This document shows positions 1 to 8,179 of a DNA stretch of 64,000 nucleotides, in pieces. A program made the translations under genes and the position numbers. The stretch's first letter is position 1. The number at the start of each line of letters is the position of its first letter. The notes below the pieces were generated by a model. It was not told where the DNA came from, made no database searches, and saw only the letters and a program-made list of their open reading frames with translations. This DNA is from Blastopirellula sediminis (GTDB lineage: Bacteria > Planctomycetota > Planctomycetia > Pirellulales > Pirellulaceae): contig NZ_JAJKFT010000010.1 of the NCBI RefSeq assembly GCF_020966755.1, positions 1,202,710 to 1,266,709 on the forward strand, written 5' to 3'.

Positions 1-616
1 CCGGAATTTGCTGTTTGGAACTAGAGAGGCACTCGTCGGCGGTTGATTTCCAGCTTCCACCACGGACGTGAGCTTGTTCTTTCTCTTTGTCGTCGCGCGA
101 CGTCCATTCGGCGATGTAGCCATGCATGTCGTACAGGCCCCACTGGTTCGGCTGTTTGACGCCGACCGGCGGATCATTCCCTGCGGCGTTGCCGGTATAC
201 CAGGCGTAGTCGGTTAGGGCTTTCGGGTCGTCGCCAAAGTGGTACTTGGTCGACGTACCGGCGCGGCAGCAATACTCCCACTCGACGTCGGTCGGCAGAC
301 GAACTTCTTGATCGGCGGCGATCAGTTTCGCGTCACGGAGCAGAGCGGTGACCTTTTGGCAAAACGCTGCGGCGTCGGCCAACGAGGTCATTTCGACCGA
401 GTTGCGCGGCCCTTTCCAGCGCGAGGGATTGGCGCCCATCACCGCTTCGTACAACTCTTGCGTCGTTTCGTATTTGCAAATCGCAAAGGGACGAGCGGAG
501 TCGTTGGCGGGAGCGATGGGGACGAATTCTCCGCGGAATTGCGTCAGCAGCTTCAGGGAAGCGTCATCGGTCGGCGCAGCGACCAGGGCGAGCAGCAAGC
601 AAAGCGAGGCGGGCAT
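1..616 (-). CDS. FGE-sulfatase (SUMF1-like) domain protein, 3' end outside window
   Basis: About 205 residues are visible. A short hydrophobic leader at residues 2-14 suggests export. The family hallmarks are present: RLPTDVEWEY near residue 110 and NQWGLYDMHGYIAEW near residue 165, followed by VRGGSW. These belong to the formylglycine-generating-enzyme fold, used by true FGEs and by many planctomycete proteins of unknown substrate. The C-terminal part (the usual GFR segment) lies beyond the window edge. The ATG at 616 is chosen because it opens the hydrophobic leader; an in-frame TTG ten codons upstream is an alternative. The small lipoprotein and DUF1559 genes lie upstream on the same strand. 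Whether it modifies sulfatases such as the one at 36.1-37.4 kb cannot be judged without the C-terminus. Confidence 0.85.
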   Translation of the reverse strand, partial: MPASLCLLLALVAAPTDDASLKLLTQFRGEFVPIAPANDSARPFAICKYETTQELYEAVMGANPSRWKGPRNSVEMTSLADAAAFCQKVTALLRDAKLIAADQEVRLPTDVEWEYCCRAGTSTKYHFGDDPKALTDYAWYTGNAAGNDPPVGVKQPNQWGLYDMHGYIAEWTSRDDKEKEQAHVRGGSWKSTADECLSSSKQQIP

Positions 617-708
617 GGCGAACTCGGCGGGAAAACGGAACAAACGACCAGAACTGGTTTTAACCCAACTCTGGCCGTTTGCAAAACTCGCCCTGCCCCA
701 GGCGATCG

Positions 709-909
709 CTATTTTTTCTTGCGGGCTTCTTTCTCGGCCTTCTGCATTTCGAGCATGTGGGCCATTTCCGATTCTTGGACCGCCTCGTCATGAGCGCGCA
801 TCGCTTCTTCTTCCGAGGGCGTCGGCGCGTGATTGACATGTCCGCCGCAACCGATCGCGCCGATCAGGGCGATCGATAACAACGACAACAGAGCGAAGTG
901 CTTCGACAT
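709..909 (-). CDS. Small lipoprotein paired with DUF1559 gene
   Basis: This is a 66-residue protein with a short hydrophobic N-terminus ending in a lipobox (A-I-G-C, cysteine near residue 21), so it is probably lipid-anchored after signal peptidase II cleavage. The remainder is charged, Glu- and Lys-rich, probably helical, with several Met residues and a C-terminal run of lysines. A clear ribosome binding site (AGGAG) sits about 8 bases before the ATG. It starts 31 bases after the DUF1559 gene on the same strand and is probably co-transcribed with it. The same order recurs twice elsewhere in the window, although those lipoproteins are of a different, beta-sandwich type. Function unknown. Confidence 0.75.
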   Translation of the reverse strand: MSKHFALLSLLSIALIGAIGCGGHVNHAPTPSEEEAMRAHDEAVQESEMAHMLEMQKAEKEARKKK

Positions 910-940
910 CGATAGGACTCCTAGTTCGTAGGGCAGGGCG

Positions 941-1840
941 TTAGTTGAACGCTTCGGTGGGAAGGACCTGACCGTCGCGGACCAGGCAGAAGTTCAAGAA
1001 GACGGTCGCGTCGATCGTGTAGGGAATCATCACGACCGAGCCGTCGGCGCGAACGCCTTGCACGCCGGAGGGATGCGAGCTGCCGAACTTGTTCGACCAA
1101 TAGGCCGGTTGCGAGCTATTGGGGTGCAGGCGATCGGGTTGCGGCAATTCGTTGCCGAAGCGGACGATGTCTTGATCCCAACCGGCGTTGTTCCAGCGTT
1201 CGTTGTCGCCGCCGGCCGTTCCCCAGGTGGTATCGTGCACTTGCTTCTCGGCGACCATCAACGTGTTGGAAGTTCCGTCGCGGAAGTCGCGCAAACCGCG
1301 GAAGTTGTTCGGCTTGGTTCCGGCGGCCAGCGGCAAGGCCGGCGAAGCGGAATATTGGCGAACCAACGCGCCGTCTTTGCCATAGTTGCCAAGCGTGTCG
1401 CCGCCGTTTCCGGCGTAGTCGGCGTGCATGTAGCCGTTGTACAGCTGCGGAGCGCGGCGAGTCGGGCAGAAGTAGGGCTCAATCACGGAAACGGCGACTT
1501 GCGTGTCGCTGCTCAGGTCATAGACGTTTTGCTGCTCGATGTAGGGAGTGATGTGGAACAGCCAGCTCCAGGTGTCGCGAATCGTACCGCTGCAGCAAGT
1601 GTTGTTGGGACCGTCCGAACCGCCGTGCGGCAAGTAGCCGAGCGTGTCGTGGTGGTTGTGGAACGCCAATCCGATTTGCTTCAGATTGTTGCTGCATTGC
1701 ATCCGGCGAGCCGCTTCGCGAGCCTGCTGGACGGCGGGTAACAACAACGCGATCAACACCCCGATGATCGCAATCACGACGAGCAGTTCCACGAGCGTGA
1801 AACCGCGTCGTTCCGTACGATTGACGCTTGAATGAATCAT
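941..1840 (-). CDS. DUF1559 prepilin-type N-terminal methylation protein
   Basis: The protein has 299 residues. After a short basic leader comes the type IV prepilin motif [15 protein letters not shown] at about residues 13-27, then the hydrophobic helix and the family-typical [20 protein letters not shown]. The C-terminal half carries the DUF1559 (SBP_bac_10) region with [14 protein letters not shown] near the end. Such proteins are strongly expanded in Planctomycetes; they are presumed pseudopilin-like envelope proteins processed by a prepilin peptidase, but no precise role is established. The frame stays open for 88 codons further upstream, but the ATG at 1840 has GGAGAGG a few bases before it and directly opens the leader, so the longer form was not used. 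A lipoprotein gene follows 31 bases downstream. Confidence 0.92.
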   Translation of the reverse strand: MIHSSVNRTERRGFTLVELLVVIAIIGVLIALLLPAVQQAREAARRMQCSNNLKQIGLAFHNHHDTLGYLPHGGSDGPNNTCCSGTIRDTWSWLFHITPYIEQQNVYDLSSDTQVAVSVIEPYFCPTRRAPQLYNGYMHADYAGNGGDTLGNYGKDGALVRQYSASPALPLAAGTKPNNFRGLRDFRDGTSNTLMVAEKQVHDTTWGTAGGDNERWNNAGWDQDIVRFGNELPQPDRLHPNSSQPAYWSNKFGSSHPSGVQGVRADGSVVMIPYTIDATVFLNFCLVRDGQVLPTEAFN

Positions 1841-2442
1841 GACCTCTCCACAGACGATGACGAATGACGCGCGCTTCGACGGCCTCGGGCGTCGCCCGAT
1901 GAGTTCACGTCGTCGCTTGATTGGGTAGTCTGTCGAGGTTGACTGTGAGTGCACAATTGGTGCTTGCCGCGAAACAAGGAATTTCACGAAGTCTTCCACC
2001 GTTGTTAATATCACGCGGAATCGACGACGAAATTTGTCAAGCAAAAAAGGTGACCCCCGCTCAACTGTAAAAGGTGCGAATCCAACTCTCCTTTTCGCGC
2101 ACAAAACCGCCGCGTTTGGGGTGATCAGCGATCAACGGCGCCGCTAGAGCGTCGTCGGGGAAGATTGCCGCCGCACGCCAGGTCGTCTGCGGGAGTGGGA
2201 AAACCGTCGAAATCGATCAAGTGAATTTGATGGCCGGCGGTAACATCCACTTTGTGGAGCGTCGTTCAAACAAAGAACAGATGAATTTCGATTTCTTTCG
2301 GCTGCCGGCAAAACTTGAAAAAAGAGGGGCAAAGCGCCCAGTTTGAAGCGGCAGGTCCGCTATCGAGAAACGTCGCTGGCGGCCAAAATGAACGATCGCC
2401 CCGGTTCTTTAAATGACTTACTTGCGCTTCAGGAGAGAGTCG
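1841..2442. other. Intergenic region between divergent DUF1559 and ald genes
   Basis: About 600 bases with no convincing gene. Short open frames on either strand lack a ribosome site or recognisable composition. It must hold the divergent promoters for the DUF1559 operon and for ald, but no clear -35/-10 pair stands out. The last 12 bases contain the ald ribosome binding site. Confidence 0.6.
2431..2435 (+). promoter_or_regulatory. Ribosome binding site that fixes a GTG start for ald
   Basis: AGGAG lies 7 bases before the GTG at 2443. An in-frame ATG exists 30 bases upstream (2413) but has no such site and would add ten residues absent from the family. The spacing therefore decides the start. 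Confidence 0.75.
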
Positions 2443-3555
2443 GTGATAGTTGGAATTCCCCGCGAAGTTAAACGAGATGAATATCGCGTCGCCATTTTGC
2501 CGGTCGGCGTCGAAGAGCTGACTCGCGCCGGACATCGCGTGCTGGTGCAAGCCGGCGCCGGCGACGGTTCGGGAATTCCGGACGAAGACTACGTCGCCAG
2601 CGGCGCCGTGATGGTCGACGACGCCGAGACGATCTTCGGCGAAGCCGACATGATCATGAAGGTCAAAGAGCCGCAGCCGGAAGAGTTCCCGCTGATCCGC
2701 GCCGGGCAGACGATCTTCACTTACTTCCACTTCGCCGCCAGCTTAGAGCTGACCGAAGCGATGCTCAAAAGCGGCGCGATCTGCGTCGCCTATGAAACGC
2801 TCCGCGATAGCGCCGGCCGCTTGCCGCTGCTCACGCCGATGAGCGAAGTCGCCGGTCGTATGAGCGTGCAGGAAGGCGCCAAGTATCTGGAGCGGCCGCA
2901 GATGGGACGCGGCATTTTGCTCGGCGGCGTTCCCGGCGTGAAACCGGCTCACATCACGATCCTCGGCGGCGGCATCGTCGGCGCCAACGCCGCCAAGATC
3001 GCGGCGGGCTTCCAGGCGGACGTCAACATCCTCGACATCAATATGGAGCGGCTCCGTTACCTGGACGACGTGATGCCGGCCAACGTCAACTGTCTCTATA
3101 GCGATCGCCACACAATTCGCGAGCAGCTCCGTTTGGCCGACCTGGTGATCGGCGCCGTGCTGATTCCCGGAGCCAAAGCGCCGAATCTGGTGACCCGGGA
3201 AGATCTCAAGATCATGAAGCACGGCAGCGTGATCATCGACGTGGCGGTCGACCAAGGGGGCTGCGTCGAGACCTCGAAGCCGACCACCCACAGCGACCCC
3301 ACCTACATCATTGACGACGTCGTCCATTACTGCGTAGCGAACATGCCAGGGGCGGTGGGCCGAACTAGCACCTTCGCACTGTGTAATGTCACGTTGCGGT
3401 GGGCCCTGGAGATCGCCAATTTGGGCGCCGAAAAGGCCGCTTCGCTTTCGGCCCCGCTCGGCACGGCGATGAACATCTGTCGGGGGGAAGTGACGCATGA
3501 GCCGGTTGCGAAAACGTTCGGCATGTCTTACAGTCCAAAGTTTGACCATAACTAA
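2443..3555 (+). CDS. ald: Alanine dehydrogenase
   Basis: The enzyme catalyses NAD-dependent reversible deamination of L-alanine to pyruvate and ammonium in the cytoplasm. From the GTG start it has 370 residues, the usual family length. The N-terminal domain begins IVGIPREVKRDEYRV; the substrate-side segment MSEVAGRMSVQEGAKYL follows near residue 134. The nucleotide-binding Rossmann loop ILGGGIVGANAAKIA is near residue 172, followed by acidic DIN for NAD selectivity, and the C-terminal VANMPGAVGRTST is typical. purE starts 24 bases after its stop and mtnA follows, so the three probably form one transcript, a mixed set without an obvious common pathway. Confidence 0.95.
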   Translation: MIVGIPREVKRDEYRVAILPVGVEELTRAGHRVLVQAGAGDGSGIPDEDYVASGAVMVDDAETIFGEADMIMKVKEPQPEEFPLIRAGQTIFTYFHFAASLELTEAMLKSGAICVAYETLRDSAGRLPLLTPMSEVAGRMSVQEGAKYLERPQMGRGILLGGVPGVKPAHITILGGGIVGANAAKIAAGFQADVNILDINMERLRYLDDVMPANVNCLYSDRHTIREQLRLADLVIGAVLIPGAKAPNLVTREDLKIMKHGSVIIDVAVDQGGCVETSKPTTHSDPTYIIDDVVHYCVANMPGAVGRTSTFALCNVTLRWALEIANLGAEKAASLSAPLGTAMNICRGEVTHEPVAKTFGMSYSPKFDHN

Positions 3556-3579
3556 CACTCCCCGATAAGAAAGAATGCG

Positions 3580-4095
3580 ATGAGCGAGAAACCAGCCGTG
3601 AAGGTGGGCATCCTCATGGGAAGCGATAGCGACTGGCCGAAAATCAACGGCGTCGCCAAGGCGCTCGAAGAATTTGGCGTTGGATACGAAGCTCACGTGA
3701 TGAGCGCTCATCGCACCCCGCACATCGTCGGCGAATTCGCCACGACGGCGGTTGAACGCGGTTTGAAGGTGATCATCGCCGCTGCCGGCGGCGCCGCTCA
3801 CCTGGCCGGCGTCGTCGCCGCCCATACCACGTTGCCGGTCATCGGCTTGCCGGTTCCGACGCCGGAACTGGGCGGACTCGACTCGCTCCTCTCGACCGTG
3901 CAGATGCCGGGTGACGTTCCGGTCGCCAGCATGGCGGTCGGCATGGGCGGTCCGCGTAACGCCGGTCTGTTCGCCGTGCAAATCTTGTCGCTGTCCGATC
4001 CGGAACTGGCGGCCAAGTTTGCCGAGTTCAAGACCAAGCTGGTCGACAAGATCACCGCGAAGGACGCGAAGTTCCAAGAGTCGCTCGCGAAGTAA
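3580..4095 (+). CDS. purE: 5-(carboxyamino)imidazole ribonucleotide mutase
   Basis: PurE converts N5-CAIR to CAIR in de novo purine synthesis. The 171-residue protein has the class I signature GSDSDWPKI near residue 14, the catalytic-loop SAHRTP near residue 41, and the glycine-rich AAGGAAHLAGVVAAHT segment near residue 68, followed by VIGLPV. Length agrees with bacterial PurE. It lies between ald and mtnA with gaps of 24 and 11 bases, so translation is likely coupled or at least co-transcribed. No purK is seen next to it. Confidence 0.96.
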   Translation: MSEKPAVKVGILMGSDSDWPKINGVAKALEEFGVGYEAHVMSAHRTPHIVGEFATTAVERGLKVIIAAAGGAAHLAGVVAAHTTLPVIGLPVPTPELGGLDSLLSTVQMPGDVPVASMAVGMGGPRNAGLFAVQILSLSDPELAAKFAEFKTKLVDKITAKDAKFQESLAK

Positions 4096-4106
4096 CCCCC
4101 GAGAAA

Positions 4107-5186
4107 ATGATGCAGTCCGAACTCACGGCCGACGTAGAACCGATTCGCTTCGTCGGCCAGACCGACGGCACGCTAGAGCTGCTTGATCAAACGCTGTTGC
4201 CGGTCGAACTGACCGTGATCAACTGCTCTGACGTCGAAACGGTCTGGGAAGCGATCAAAAAGCTCCGCGTTCGTGGAGCTCCGGCGATCGGCATTGCGGC
4301 CGCCTACGGCGTCGTGATCGGACTGCAGACGGTGGGGGATGAGGACGCCGCGGCGTTCTGGAAACGTCTGGACGAAGTAACCGACTACCTGGCCGGCAGT
4401 CGTCCGACGGCGGTCAACTTGTTCTGGGCGCTCGATCGAATGAAGCGGGTCGCGCACGAACTGCGTGACGCCGGGAAGTCGATCGCCGAAATCCGAGTCG
4501 CCTTGCTCGAAGAAGCGAAGGCGATTCATGCCGAAGATCGCGAGACCTGTCGCGCGATCGGTCGTCATGGCGCCGCCGAATTGAAAGACGCCGCCAACTT
4601 TCTGACGCATTGCAACGCCGGCGGTTTGGCGACGGCCGAGTACGGCACGGCGCTCGCCGTCTTCTTTACGCTGCAAGACGACGGGAAAGACCTGCACGTC
4701 TTTGTTGATGAGACGCGTCCGTTGCTGCAAGGCGCGCGGTTAACCGCGTGGGAACTGTCGCAGCGGAAGATTCGCGCCACGCTCATTTGCGATTCGATGG
4801 CGGCTCAGGTGATGCGGGAAGGTCGCGTCGATGCGATCGTGACCGGCGCCGATCGGATTGCGGCCAACGGCGACTCGGCCAACAAGATCGGCACTTATTC
4901 GCTCGCCGTCTTGGCGAAGGCGCATGGCATTCCGTTCTACATCGCGGCGCCGATCAGCACCTTCGACATGGCGATCGATTCGGGAGACGAAATCCCGATT
5001 GAAGAGCGGGCCTCGGAAGAGATCACGCATGGTTTCGGCAAGCAAACCGCGCCGGCCGGGATCAGCGTTTACAATCCGGCGTTCGATGTGACTCCGGCCG
5101 AGTTGATCCAAGGGATCATTACGGAGCGAGGGGTGATCTCGCCGGTGACGAAAGAGATGGTCGCACAGATGTTTGCGGCCGAATAG
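4107..5186 (+). CDS. mtnA: S-methyl-5-thioribose-1-phosphate isomerase
   Basis: MtnA isomerises methylthioribose-1-phosphate to methylthioribulose-1-phosphate in the methionine salvage pathway. The 359-residue sequence has the N-terminal RVRGAPAIGIAAAYG, the catalytic cysteine in THCNAGGLAT (C169) and the catalytic aspartate in VTGADRIAANGD (D249), followed by NKIGTYSLAVLAKAHGIPF. This is the eIF2B-related fold and the length is normal. It starts 11 bases after purE. No other methionine-salvage gene is visible nearby. A second ATG directly follows the first, so the start may be one codon later. Confidence 0.95.
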   Translation: MMQSELTADVEPIRFVGQTDGTLELLDQTLLPVELTVINCSDVETVWEAIKKLRVRGAPAIGIAAAYGVVIGLQTVGDEDAAAFWKRLDEVTDYLAGSRPTAVNLFWALDRMKRVAHELRDAGKSIAEIRVALLEEAKAIHAEDRETCRAIGRHGAAELKDAANFLTHCNAGGLATAEYGTALAVFFTLQDDGKDLHVFVDETRPLLQGARLTAWELSQRKIRATLICDSMAAQVMREGRVDAIVTGADRIAANGDSANKIGTYSLAVLAKAHGIPFYIAAPISTFDMAIDSGDEIPIEERASEEITHGFGKQTAPAGISVYNPAFDVTPAELIQGIITERGVISPVTKEMVAQMFAAE

Positions 5187-5597
5187 CGCTTACCGATACG
5201 CTTTCTACGCGCTGCGACGCCGGGTGCGTCATCGCATCGCGCGGCGTCATCCACAGAATCCAAGTCGTTACAAACGCTACGACCTGGACCCAGCGACGCC
5301 AGTCTACGTCGGGCTCGATCACCGCAATCACCAGGGGAGGGGAGAGTTGGGGAGTTCCCTTCCAGGGTAATTGCCCGCGGTGATTTGCAAAGAGGGAAAA
5401 ACCAGCCGGTTAGCCGCGATAGCTCCGCTATCGGGGCCGACGAAGTCGGCTGGAGGCATTAATCCCCGACGAATCGCAAACGGGCGATTGGCCCAAATCA
5501 AACGGCATGCTCACTTCCGCTTTCCATTGAATCGCGGCATGATGCTTCCCGCGGCTGCGCCGCCCCGATAGCGGAGCTATCGGGGCTACCAGAGCTC
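5187..5597. other. Intergenic region with palindromic repeat pair
   Basis: Convergent gap between mtnA and the M32 peptidase. The first 220 bases hold nothing recognisable. The rest is occupied by a repeat pair described separately. Short frames across this stretch have no ribosome site and look non-coding. Confidence 0.6.
5417..5585. repeat. Palindromic repeat pair (GATAGCTCCGCTATC type)
   Basis: A 20-base unit at 5417-5436 recurs inverted at 5563-5582. Each unit is itself a hairpin (GATAG-cggag-CTATC) followed by GGGG, so both simple hairpins and one large fold with about 125 bases between the arms are possible. It lies at the 3' ends of two convergent genes, where it could act in termination or RNA stability. 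Confidence 0.7.
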
Positions 5598-7115
5598 TTA
5601 GTGCCCGATTCCATACAGCGGGGCGTACTTCGTTCGCAGGTACTTCAGCAGCGGGCGATGGTCGATCGACTCGCCGCAGATGTTTTGCATCAGTTGCGGA
5701 GCGGTGTAGCGACTTCCCGGTTGGTGAACCTTTTCGCGGAGCCAGCTAAGCAGCGGCATGAACTCGCCGCGGCCGAACATCTCGGCCAGGTCTCCCAGGT
5801 CGATCGTCGCCTGATCGAAGAGCTGCGCAGCGTACATGTTCCCGAGCGAGTAGGTCGGAAAGTAGCCGATCAAGCCGGCGCTCCAGTGAACGTCTTGCAG
5901 ACAGCCGTCGGCGTCATCGTCCGACGTGATGCCGAGCAACTGTTGGTACTTTTCGTTCCACGCCCCCGGCAAGTCGGCGACCGGCAGATCGCCCGAGAGG
6001 AGCGCCTGTTCTAGTTCGAAGCGAATGATGATGTGCAGGTTGTAAGTCGCTTCGTCCGCTTCCACACGAATCAACGAAGGCTGCACGTCGTTCACCGCGA
6101 AGTGGAAGTCGCCCATCGGCGTATCGCCGAGCGACGGGAAGAGCTTCTTCAGTTCCGGGTAATAGTGTCGCCAGAACGGATAGCTGCGGCCGACCATGTT
6201 CTCCCACATTCGCGACTGCGATTCGTGCACGCCAAGCGAAACGTAGTTGCCCGGCGGCAGCCCGAATTGATCGGAGCGGAGTCCCTGATCGTAGAGACCA
6301 TGTCCCGCTTCATGCAGCGTGCTGTAAAACGCTGAGGGAAAGAAGTTTTGATCGTAACGGGTCGTAATGCGGCAGTCGTGCGGACCCATGCCGCAGCAAA
6401 AGGGATGATGCGTGACGTCGAGTCGGCCTGCTTCGAAGTCGAAGCCGATATCCTTGGCGACGCGCTTGCCGAACTCTTCCTGCGCGGCGATCGGATAGTC
6501 GCGCTTCAGGATGTCCATCTTCGGATGGCGGCCGCTTTGGGCGATCTCGGCGACCAGCGGCGCCAGATCGTCTTTCAGCGCCGAGAGAGCCGCGGCGACT
6601 TCGGACGTTTTCGCTTCCGGCTCAAAGTAGTCGAGCAGCGCGTCGTACCGCGACTCGGCGTAACCGATCGCATCGGCCATCTCGCGCATCAGTCGCAGGA
6701 TATTGTCGAGCTGCGGGCGAAACAGCGGAAAGTTGTTGCCGCTGCGAGCTTGCACCCAAGTTTGTTGAGCGAGGACCTTCGCTTTGCTCAATTCGACGAC
6801 CAGCGCTTGCGGCAGCTTGGAGTCGCGACGATAGTCTCGCGACAAGACGCGAATCGTTGCGCCGGCGTCGCTATGCGGATCTGCGGCGAGCGGACTGTCG
6901 GCGAGCGATTCGAGCAACTCTCCGACCAGCGGCGAAGTGCGGCGCTCGTGGATCAGTCCGGCGAGCAGCGAAACTTGCTCGGCGCGATAGGCGCCGGCCT
7001 TGGGAGGCATGATCGTGCGCTCGTCCCATTCCAGCAATTGCTGGATGCTGTCGAGCTTGGCCGCTTCGCCGATTTCATGACAAAGCGAGTCGTATTGTTG
7101 TTGGTAATCGGTCAT
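5598..7115 (-). CDS. Carboxypeptidase Taq, M32 family metallopeptidase
   Basis: A zinc or cobalt carboxypeptidase that removes C-terminal residues from peptides. The protein has 505 residues, the normal M32 length. The metal-binding HEXXH motif is HEAGH at residues 268-272 and the downstream glutamate ligand lies in ESQSRMWENMVGRS around residue 297. The N-terminal LLEWDERTIMPPKAG is typical. The open frame continues more than 200 codons upstream without family resemblance, so the ATG at 7115, which begins MTDYQQQYDS, is taken. The FMN reductase gene lies 65 bases upstream on the same strand and may share a transcript. No signal peptide, so cytoplasmic. Confidence 0.94.
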   Translation of the reverse strand: MTDYQQQYDSLCHEIGEAAKLDSIQQLLEWDERTIMPPKAGAYRAEQVSLLAGLIHERRTSPLVGELLESLADSPLAADPHSDAGATIRVLSRDYRRDSKLPQALVVELSKAKVLAQQTWVQARSGNNFPLFRPQLDNILRLMREMADAIGYAESRYDALLDYFEPEAKTSEVAAALSALKDDLAPLVAEIAQSGRHPKMDILKRDYPIAAQEEFGKRVAKDIGFDFEAGRLDVTHHPFCCGMGPHDCRITTRYDQNFFPSAFYSTLHEAGHGLYDQGLRSDQFGLPPGNYVSLGVHESQSRMWENMVGRSYPFWRHYYPELKKLFPSLGDTPMGDFHFAVNDVQPSLIRVEADEATYNLHIIIRFELEQALLSGDLPVADLPGAWNEKYQQLLGITSDDDADGCLQDVHWSAGLIGYFPTYSLGNMYAAQLFDQATIDLGDLAEMFGRGEFMPLLSWLREKVHQPGSRYTAPQLMQNICGESIDHRPLLKYLRTKYAPLYGIGH

Positions 7116-7180
7116 GGCGATGGAATTTTCTGTTGGGAGAGGGAGTTGTCGGGCGAGTAGGCGAGCGGCTGGCGCGCTTG

Positions 7181-7756
7181 CTAACTCTTTAGCTTCGACG
7201 CCAAGTGAACCAGCGTTTCGCCGAGCGCATGAATCGCCGCGTGACGTTCCAAGTCTTTCAGGGAACCGTCGGCGGAAAAAGCGTTGGCCGCATTGGGAAC
7301 CGCAACCTGATCGGGGAGCACGACGACGCCGATGTTGCTCAAAATCGAGCGGACGTGGACCAGGCCGCGAAGTCCCCCCAGGGCGCCAGGCGAGGCGCTC
7401 ATCAGCGCGGCCACCTTGCCGCGATAGGCGGCCAGACGCGGTTCGCCGGGATCGGGACGCGAGACCCAGTCGATCGTATTCTTGAGCAGCGGCGTGATCG
7501 AACTGTTGTATTCCGGACAAGAGAGGAGCAGCGCGTCGTTTTCCAGGAAGAGCCGCTTCAGCTTTTTTACATTCTCCGGGCGCCCTTCCGCTTCTAGGTC
7601 TTCGTTGAAGAGCGGCAACGGATAGTCGGCCAGATCGATCAGCGTCAGGTCGGCGCCGGCGGCAATCGCTCCCGCGGCGGCGATCGAGATCACCTGCTTG
7701 TTGTAGGAATCGCGTCGCGCACTTCCGGCGAACGCAAGCACTTTGATTTTTGACAT
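7181..7756 (-). CDS. NADPH-dependent FMN reductase family protein
   Basis: A 191-residue flavodoxin-fold protein. The FMN phosphate loop AGSARRDSYNKQV is at about residues 9-21, and the family signature CPEYNSSITPLLKNTIDW is near residue 78; GALGGLRGLVHVRSILSNIG follows. Members reduce flavin, quinones, azo dyes or metals with NAD(P)H; the substrate here is unknown. The ATG at 7756 directly precedes the first beta strand. The frame runs open to 8071 upstream, but that part has no flavodoxin character. It precedes the M32 peptidase gene on the same strand by 65 bases. Confidence 0.92.
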   Translation of the reverse strand: MSKIKVLAFAGSARRDSYNKQVISIAAAGAIAAGADLTLIDLADYPLPLFNEDLEAEGRPENVKKLKRLFLENDALLLSCPEYNSSITPLLKNTIDWVSRPDPGEPRLAAYRGKVAALMSASPGALGGLRGLVHVRSILSNIGVVVLPDQVAVPNAANAFSADGSLKDLERHAAIHALGETLVHLASKLKS

Positions 7757-8179
7757 ACATGCTGCCTTGTTAGAGCGGTCGTCAAAATCGGCGAAGTTCG
7801 CCAGGCTGAAATTGTAACGCGATTGCCGGAAAGTGGCGATTGGGGCCAGGATCGTCGGGGAAAACCTGACGGATCTTCCCAAGTTTTCGTTTGACTCTTC
7901 GCGAGGAAAACTGCGGCGGGCCGCTGGCCGATTGGCAGACTTTGACGAAGGCGCCGGTTTGTTGATGTGATGTACCCATTGGCGTCGTTCCGAACGTCGC
8001 GGTGCGGTAAGGGGTAACGTTCCTGTCGCAAATTGCGAAGCGTCGGTTGATGCGACGTCGATGTTGGACACGGAATCTCGAATCTATTTCTGTGAGCTGT
8101 TGGTCAATTGGTCGTCGCACCGCCCATTTCCTGCAAGCTGACGTTTTCCTTCCGAATTACGTGAGTTGGGAGCCTCTTT
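7757..8179. other. Intergenic region, no feature recognised
   Basis: Divergent gap of 423 bases between the FMN reductase and the outer-membrane protein gene. No gene, repeat or clear promoter was found apart from the GGGAG ribosome site about 7 bases before 8180. Confidence 0.5.

Noticed and set aside
2743..4077. Long minus-strand frame (444 codons) opposite ald and purE
   Set aside because: It is antisense to two clear enzyme genes, has Arg/Asp/His-rich low-quality composition and no ribosome site; GC-rich codon bias creates it.
5119..5331. Minus-strand 70-codon frame with a hydrophobic stretch
   Set aside because: It overlaps the end of mtnA, starts with GTG without ribosome site, and loses hydrophobic character quickly.
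7116..7760. N-terminal extension of the M32 peptidase frame
   Set aside because: The extension is out of phase with the FMN reductase gene, Arg/Gly-rich and without family similarity.
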